NCBI GenBank assembly: GCA_034440635.1
Contig: JAOTON010000972.1
Span: forward strand, 620,001 to 684,000
Origin: Lepas anatifera
Lineage: Eukaryota > Arthropoda > Thecostraca > Lepadidae
Direction of reading: 5' to 3'
DNA length: 64,000 nt
Shown: positions 57,281 through 64,000 of the stretch, piece after piece
Position numbering within the stretch: position 1 is the stretch's first letter
How the letters are laid out: every line of letters begins with the position of its first letter
The notes under the pieces: model-generated
Told to the model about the DNA's origin: nothing
Seen by the model: the letters and a program-made list of their open reading frames with translations, nothing else
The model's database searches: none
Position numbers and translations under genes: made by a program

Positions 57281-57675
57281 ACCGTCTGGCCCAATGAGGG
57301 GATTTGGGACTTAACCATCCGTGTGCTTTAACGCCCGAATCATGCATGTATGTACATACATCAGCTTCGCCTTCACACATCCTGCTACATTTGAAGTCTG
57401 AGTCGTGTCAGGCCATGGAGGTATGGGATTATTCCCGAAGTCTTACACGATATCTAAGCCGTCTTCCTCGCTACGCTTGATCAAGGAACAGCAATCTGGC
57501 ACGAACTGGGTGCTGATTTCAGTTCGTGGTTTCGGTGCACTGGGGTCGATGGCCTTTAGATTCCGTAAGATATGCCATTGCGTACTGTTTTAGCCAATAA
57601 ATACAACATGTAGGGAACCATCTATCTGAGGTTTTGCTTTGATCAGTTTTTGCTTATTTTTTCTTCTTGTGTACA
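57281..57675. other. Unassigned sequence
   Basis: No recognisable feature. Confidence 0.3.
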
Positions 57676-57965
57676 TTAACACCTACACTCGAGAGGGGTC
57701 TGGCACACGCTCACTGGAGGGAGAGGGGGCTGGTAGGCCCCTCGGAGATCTCGAAAACGACGAGACGTTTAGAGGTATTTCAAGGCTATGGTTGTCTGTA
57801 TTATGCCAACTTCATTAACCTTCCTTCAAGGTCAAACGAAGTCATAAAAGTAAAATATTGACCGTGCTGGGAACTATGAAAAATTATCGTTATTATGCGG
57901 AAAAAGTCGGCAATATACGAAAAGCGGACCAAGGTCATAGAGGTAAGGTCCCAAAGAATCCTAAA
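57676..57965 (+). mobile_element. W-family TTAA element, copy W3, right-truncated
   Basis: TTAA (57676-57679) CACCTACACTCGAGAGGGGTC, second block CACTGGAGGGAGAGGGGGCTGG, GAGATCTCGAAAACGA, then a body matching W2 to about 57965, where it stops abruptly at the ~290-bp duplicated repeat. Confidence 0.75.
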
Positions 57966-57969
57966 CGCC

Positions 57970-58250
57970 TGCCTGCGCTCGGGGACAATTGTGGAGCATC
58001 ACCCTTCCTGGAAACGAAAATGTGCGACAAAGTTTATTAGCAACAGTCACTAATCGGTATTCCTGCACTCAATTTTCTTTGCCTGAGATGTTTATCCGTA
58101 GACCCATCGCTACTTCCAGAGTCTGTAACTGGATGCGGCGCACAATCCGTCAGCCGTTTTTTGTGGCGAAGCAAACACAAGCGTGCCTGGCTGAGGCGGC
58201 GGTGAGCCGGCGGCCGCGGCCACCTCTGCCCACAGACCAGTGGTGGACTG
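57970..58250 (+). repeat. ~290-bp dispersed repeat, copy 1
   Basis: Shares long collinear text with 61760-62050: GGGGACAATTGTGGAGCATC / CCCTTCCTGGAAACGAA, AATCGGTATTCCTGCACT, and GGCTGAGGCGGCGGTGAGCC. Unknown family; it joins the truncated end of W3. Confidence 0.75.
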
Positions 58251-58723
58251 ATACATGCCTTTGTTTAAAGATGCCTTTATTCAAATGTGTGTACTTTCAA
58301 GGAGGATTCCTTCACGCCTGAGTGGCGTTAAACGCTCTCCCATCCAAGGTTGCATGAAAGGTGTATCAGTGCTATCCAGAATATTCCAAAAAGACGACCA
58401 TATAAAAACAGCGCATGCAGGCATTACCATGTTCGCCTGCACCCCGCGTTATTCGATCCGGCACCAGGCCAAATTGTTTGCTGGGCGCCGGCTTGATCGT
58501 ATCTTTAGGTAGTATCGTGTTCATTTATGTGACGGTGTACCGCAGCACGGATCTTCATCCCTGTTGAGACAAAGGCCCAGGAGCAGTTCAGCGTGTATGA
58601 AAAGGTCTGCGAATGTCAATACATACCTACATTCAAGCAATATCTCTATAAACATCAACAGAGTTTATTTTGATTCCAGTGGGCTCTTCTTTTGCTTCAT
58701 ATTTGTCTGAAGGTCGTTACTGC
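58251..58723. other. Unassigned sequence
   Basis: No recognisable feature. Confidence 0.3.
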
Positions 58724-59731
58724 GTAACACCTTCCCCCCCGGAAGGTGGGCCTCCCAGCCACCTTCGCCATGGTAAGGGGGTGTTTGAACACACCCCTCG
58801 AACTCGGCACCTATGCAAGATAGCGAAAAAGAACGCTGGTGGATAGCCCATACAAATTCATGACGAAACTATATCAGTTACATTTTGGCTCTCAAATTGA
58901 GGTCATGACAGGTCAGAGACGCTGACATAGTAGAGAAGAGTTTCTGGGCCCTAGCGTCTGGCAGAGTTGTGTTAGAATCCATTTTTAGGCACCATTCAAT
59001 TCCTCTCGTTACGGAAAATCGGACGATATATGATATGGCTATACTAGGTCAAAATGATATGGCTATACTAGGTCAAAATGTAAAAATGACCTGACCTGAG
59101 GTCAGGTCAAAGTCACTTTCTGATCTAACATAGTCAATTTCATATCGACCGACTCAGAATAACAATCCGAGCGTAGTAGTACCAAAATAAAATATTTATC
59201 GTCATTTCTTGCAAAGCTTTTGACCCAAATTAAAAAAACCTGTTCAAGTTGTTCAGATGACCTCTCAGAAGTCATAGGTAAAACATTGCAGCATGGACCT
59301 GGAAAGATGCTCAGGAGACTATGATTTGGTGTATATGGAGGTATTCTTAGCTGTATCTACAAAAATACAGCCCAATTTCTGTTTTCCCCACGCATTTCCA
59401 AAGGAGAGGTCATCTGTATCTGACCCTAGGTCAACGATATAAAAACACCGGAACATATTTTGTAGCATTCGGTGGGCCTATTATGTGATATGAGTTTCAA
59501 TTGGATAGTTAACTCTGTTTTTACTTATGATACCTGGAACTTTTTCAGAGGTGAAGTAACTTGACCTGCACTGGTGACCTGACCTAAGATGACGTGACCT
59601 TAAATTTTGGGAAAACTTGCAGAATTGATCAATGACAAGGCGTACCAAGTACGGCGGCGCTTCGCGTCGCCATTTTTTCCTGCGACCGGAAAACCCGAGG
59701 GTTCAAACATTCCCAACGGGGCAAGGGTTAA
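58724..59731 (+). mobile_element. X-family TTAA element, copy X3, ~1008 bp
   Basis: Left end GTAA (58724-58727, decayed TTAA) then CACCTTCCCCCCCGGAAGGTG and GCCACCTTCGCCATGG; right end TTCAAACATTCCCAACGGGG, CAAGGG and TTAA (59728-59731). Collinear with X1. Contains a local 18-bp duplication ATGATATGGCTATACTAG-type near 59035-59075. Confidence 0.8.
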
Positions 59732-59879
59732 TAAGGATATCGATAGCGTCATCGGAAAATTTTTCTTTAACGCAAGATGATAGCGCGTCCACCACAGAAT
59801 GAGTTGCGTTCCGACATGAGACTTTCGCAGACGATTATTTCTGTAAATGGCACCGAAGGTGAGCCCAGGGGAAATACAG

Positions 59880-60148
59880 GTTTCTAGCATACGCGGATCC
59901 AGGGGGCAAAGGGGGCATGTGCCTCCCCCATATCGATCTTCGGCGCCCCCTGAAATGGTCATGGAAAGTTGATGGCGCCCCCTGAAATGTCGCTTCCCAC
60001 CCCCCCGGATGCGAAAATTGGCGCCCACCGATCGGATTTTGCGCCCGACTGATAGGTTTTTCTGGTCAAAAGTGGCTCCCTGGTCCAGATGGCGCCCCCG
60101 GAAGGTGCCCTCCCCATCGGCAATCCTGGGTCAGCGTATGGTTTCTAG
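59880..60148. mobile_element. hAT-like MITE, 253 bp, perfect 8-bp TSD
   Basis: Element 59888-60140 with ends CATACGCGGATCCAGG and CCTGGGTCAGCGTATG (14 of 16 complementary). GTTTCTAG precedes (59880-59887) and follows (60141-60148). The interior is a GGCGCCCCCTGAAATG-type repeat-rich segment without coding capacity. Confidence 0.8.
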
Positions 60149-60349
60149 TGAGTTAACAAAAAAAAACTCCACATCTCTATGATTTTTGTTGTCCCCCTGC
60201 AAAAAAATAGGCAGAATCACCGGTCCAGATCCGACACTGGTAGGCACGCAGTCAAAGCAAAGGTGGGGTGCAATCCATTGGACCCTGGTCGACAAGCGCG
60301 CTAGGCTGGTACGGCGGCGGTGGCATTACCGTACCAGGCGGTTCCTGCC

Positions 60350-61715
60350 CCCGCAGACGCAGTGGCACTGTTACAAATCTCCCACCCCCACAGACAGTAC
60401 CGCTGATACACTGACACTTACACATCTCCCGCCCCCACAGAAAGTACCGAGACACAGTGGTAGTTTTAGTGGCGGATCTAGCCGGTGGGTTTGGGAGGGG
60501 CAAACCAAATTCAAAAGTCGAAAAGCAAAACAAAAAACGTCACGCCGCAAAAGCTGTGCTACAATATCCCTTGCCGGTAGAATTTTGGGTATTTGAGGCG
60601 AAGAGTAAAAAAACGTCACGGGAAGAAAAATATGGGCTCGAGATACTTTTTCCAGTCGAAGGCCCAATATTTACACTGAACTTAATTGGTTCTGTTTTGA
60701 AGTCGAGAGTTGAAGCACCAAATTCTTGTTTATACACTAAAAAGGAGTCAGGGGAGAGGTTGATCACTTTGGGCGGGCAAAAACATAGTTTTGCCCCGAG
60801 CCTTTCCGTTTGGGGGGCAAATGTCTTTTTGCCCCCCTTGGATCCGCCACTGGGTATTTACACATCTCCCGCCCCCACAGACAGTACCGCTGACACAGTG
60901 GCGCTGTTACAAATCTCCCGCCCCCACAGACACAGTGGCACTACTACACATCTCCCGCCGTCACAGACACATTGACACTGTTACACATCTCTCACCCCCA
61001 CAGACACATTGGCACTGTTACACGTCTTCCGTCCCCACATACAATACCGCAGACACAGTGGTTTTGTTACATATCTCCCACACCCACATAAGCAGTGGTA
61101 CTGTTACACATCCCCGCCCCCACAGACACAGTGGCACTACTACACATCTCCAGCCGTCACAGACAGATTGACACTGTTACACATCTCTCACCCCCACAGA
61201 CACATTGGCACTGTTACACGTCTTCCGTCCCCACATACAATACCGCAGACACAGTGGTTTTGTTACATATCTCCCACACCCATATACGCAGTGGTACTGT
61301 TACACATCCCCGCCCCCACAGACACAGTGGCACTACTACACATCTCCAGCCGTCACAGACAGATTGACACTGTTACACATCTCTCACCCCCCACAGACAC
61401 ATTGGCACTGTTACACGTCTCCCGTCCCCACATACAATACCGCAGACACAGTGGTTTTGTTACATATCTCCCACACCCACATACGCAGTGGTACTGTTAC
61501 ACATCTCCCGCCCCCACAGACGCAGTATTACTGTTACACATCTGCTGTCCCTACAGACACGGTGGCACTGTTACATTTCTCCCGCCCCCAGGTACAATAC
61601 CGCAGACACAGTGGTTTTGTTACATATCTCCCCCACAATACAGTACTACTGTTACACATCTCCCACACCCCCATACACAGAGGCATTGTTGCACATCTCC
61701 CACCCCCCTGACATT
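60350..61715. repeat. ~37-bp satellite with a 196-bp higher-order repeat
   Basis: Monomers such as CACTGTTACACATCTCTCAC + CCCCACAGACACATTGG. From about 60945 to 61530 five monomers (37, 37, 49, 37, 36 bp) form a 196-bp unit repeated about three times with few changes; the TACACATCTCC marker recurs at 60945, 61141 and 61337. Interrupted by a MITE at 60467-60852. Open frames are artefacts. Confidence 0.9.
60459..60860. mobile_element. TIR element (CAGTGGCGGATC ends) inside the satellite
   Basis: Element 60467-60852: left TAGTGGCGGATCTAGCC, right CTTGGATCCGCCACTG. Flanks GGTAGTTT (60459-60466) and GGTATTTA (60853-60860) match at six of eight positions. Satellite monomers resume on both sides. 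Interior has a short ORF with no known domain. Same termini as 29710/33550. Confidence 0.75.
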
Positions 61716-61759
61716 TACGGTTAGATTTCTCCCGTCAGGCATGAAAAGGCGGCGACGAA

Positions 61760-62050
61760 CGCCGGAGGCGCGCTGCTCTCAGGGGCAATCGTGGAGTATC
61801 GCCCTTCCTGGAAACGAAGATGTGCCCCAAAGCTGATGAGCAACAGACCCTAATCGGTATTCCTGCACTAAATTTCTTTACCTTTGGCGTTTACCCGTGG
61901 ATCCATCACTAATTTCGGAGTCAGAAACTGGCCGCAGCTTACCTACAACCTGTCGACCGTTTTTTGTTCTGCCGCGAAGTACACGCGTGGCCGGCTGAGG
62001 CGGCGGCGGTGAGCCGGCGGCTGCGGCCGCCTCTGTCGATCGACCAGTGG
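61760..62050 (+). repeat. ~290-bp dispersed repeat, copy 2
   Basis: Collinear with 57970-58250. Followed by further GC-rich sequence to about 62260 (CpG-rich) that copy 1 lacks. Confidence 0.75.
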
Positions 62051-62055
62051 CGGCT

Positions 62056-64000
62056 GACAGTCGATTCCTCACCGGCCGACGCGCACCTGTGGTCGCTCCC
62101 CGAGCGGAGAGTTGGAGCGAGGCAGACCGAACTCTCCGCCTGAGCTGCCAGCCTCCGGAACAAAGCACCACAGGCTGCTCCTCAGGCCCTTGCCTCAGCT
62201 CCGGCGTCACTCGTCTTGGCACGGCGGCGGCGGCAAAAAGTCGGCGACGCGGGGTGTGGATCCTTAACCCTTAGGGGTGTCCGGGGGCCCCTGTCAAATT
62301 TGAAGTAACATATCCTTAATGTTTTTAACAATTAATGATGTGTACAATTTAACAGGCGTTTGGTTAGGCTGAGACATAGGCTATAATATGCATATTGTAA
62401 GATCGCATGACACCCTCCACGGATTGCATCAAAATCACTACTCTGAGTTCTGGCCTGCAACAACAATATTTGAAAGACTTAACTTAATAAGTCATATGGT
62501 TACGGAGTTCTGGCCTGAGACAACTTTTGAGGTTACCATGAACTGCAAGTGTCCTTGTATTGATACCTCAGGGTTAAAGTAAGGCAGCATATGGATTTTA
62601 TACATTGTTAGAATTGCAATAACCCATAGCTTTAGTTTCGAGTTTTATATTTTCACGCCTGTTTTATTTTTGACCCGGTGACATGAGATCCCCTGACCTC
62701 CTGAGACCACCAGTACATTTTAAACTTCATGTTTCGCCACTTTTTCAATTATATAAGTTTTCATTTGATATGCAGGATATCAAACCGTTTTCTAAAAATA
62801 TGTCAGACAAGCAATTAACTGGAAAACATTCTACTTTCATGTAACTCGAGCACCTTATTTTACCCCAATCATCGCAGAATCAAGTTCGTTGTGTTCAGTC
62901 TTGTGGAGCATTCGACCATCCTGAGTTTACAAGTGCAAAATTGAGAAGAATTAAAAGTTTGGAGGGAAAAATAATATATTGTTATAGGTCAGTATAATTA
63001 CATATAGTAAATGCCGTCGCTTTTAGTTAAGCCGCACCTACGAAAGAGAACTAAACATATCGGTCACGATTAGAGTTTGCTTTTCGTATCCAATAAAATA
63101 TCCTTAGATCAGGTCGTCTACCAAAGCTAGGTAAACATGGTAATTTTTAGACTGGAGGTGTCTTGCTGGCTAATGATAGGAGGGATTAATAGAACGAGCC
63201 TTATAAGGTTGCCGAAGTCAGTTTGTAAGTACGACAGTTTTAGATTATGCTTAGGATGACCTTTTTGTCGTAATGATTAGAACGAAAGATGACAAATATT
63301 AACTGGATTAAACTGACAACTCGAGAACGAGGCTTACCAAACAGCTATCAAGAAAAACAACAACGCAATGTTGCAATGTCTAAAATTTTGGAGAAAACAA
63401 CCCGATAACTGTCTTAGCTGCTGGCAGGGGCACCAGAACGGTAATCGCCCTTCACTCTCGGAAAACGGGAGTCATCCTCCAAAATTGGTATGTTCGTTAA
63501 ATTAAGGTCATAACATGGATAACACTGTTAAAACCTTAAAAAGCTATATTTTTGACTCAGGAGCTTTGTAACGTTTCGTTTGAACTTCAACGGCACCTTC
63601 ATACACAATTTATATCATCTATGCAAAGTTACAGACAGTAATGAAGTCATCAACCAGCATCTTACGATGGTACTCAGGCGCGTGAGCTTTCTCAAAACCA
63701 TTGGGGGTGCCTGAATCTGAAAGTCGTGAACTAGGACGGCGCTAAGATAATTATTTGTATTAGTAAGACTGTTTTCAAATCACCATAACCCTTTAAAAAA
63801 CATGAAGCCAAGCTGCAGTATGAAATATGAGTGAAATACTGGAAACCGCCCACTGTCCTATACAGAAAGAGGAATTCTCACCTCAGTCCTGTAGGTAATT
63901 TTCAGGGTCTGTGGGAAGTGTAACATTGAGCTACATACTGAGAACCTTCCTAGAAACCGTTTTTTTCTAGATATGAAATGGTTAAATGATTGGAAACAAG
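62056..64000. other. Unassigned sequence
   Basis: GC-rich to about 62260, then AT-rich. Two similar GAGTTCTGGCCTG segments at about 62444 and 62505. No gene, RNA or known repeat is recognised. Confidence 0.4.

Overview
This window looks like repeat-rich intergenic DNA from an animal nuclear genome, most likely an invertebrate. The evidence is non-LTR retrotransposon fragments (CR1/L2-like, and an I-like one with RNase H), a hAT transposase relic, tRNA-derived SINEs with internal A/B boxes, many MITE-like elements with target-site duplications (TSDs), and long minisatellites. I found no bacterial-style operons, no rRNA or intact tRNA genes, no CRISPR array and no host protein-coding gene I could recognise. 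Most long open frames are readings through tandem repeats or fragments of dead transposons. The sequence does not fix the phylum.

Layout. 0-2.1 kb: minus-strand CR1/L2-like LINE, almost intact in frame, running off the window edge, carrying one stop and one 309-bp MITE. 2.1-9.4 kb: TTAA-bounded elements (MITE family M, GGTCA-rich families X, Y, W), a palindromic fold-back and a small hAT MITE. 9.7-10.4 kb: 31-bp minisatellite. 11.5-17.2 kb: mostly featureless. 17.6-22.6 kb: inverted pair of ~900-bp repeats whose right arm was split by a 2.57-kb hAT element; a tRNA-SINE sits in the centre. 24.9-26.8 kb: 18-bp minisatellite, partial X, LINE 3' end with a (CGATA)n tail and a SINE inside a perfect 16-bp TSD. 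28.3-29.7 kb: SalI-type palindrome cluster and 19-bp minisatellite. 29.7-33.55 kb: degraded CR1/L2-like LINE ending in (TTGA)n, apparently inside a TIR element. 34.9-43.8 kb: a stack of GGTCA-rich TTAA elements inserted into each other. 44-45.8 kb: SINE in SINE, a 26-bp minisatellite, and two M elements back to back sharing one TTAA. 47.7-50.2 kb: 17-bp minisatellite and I-like LINE relic. 51-59.7 kb: more SINE, W and X copies, GA-rich simple repeats and GC-rich 49/30-bp arrays. 59.9-62.3 kb: two more hAT-like MITEs, one inside a 196-bp higher-order satellite, and a duplicated ~290-bp repeat. The last 1.7 kb shows nothing recognisable.

The most interesting signal is a group of non-autonomous elements of about 0.8-1.15 kb (called V, W, X, Y, Z here). 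They begin and end at TTAA, carry GC-rich inverted termini with repeated subterminal motifs, encode no protein, and have bodies dense in AGGTCA/TGACCT. Several insertion events can be read directly because one copy interrupts another exactly at a TTAA. A shorter TTAA MITE family (M, ~450 bp) shows the same target. TTAA preference is known for piggyBac-type transposases; linking these families to piggyBac is inference.
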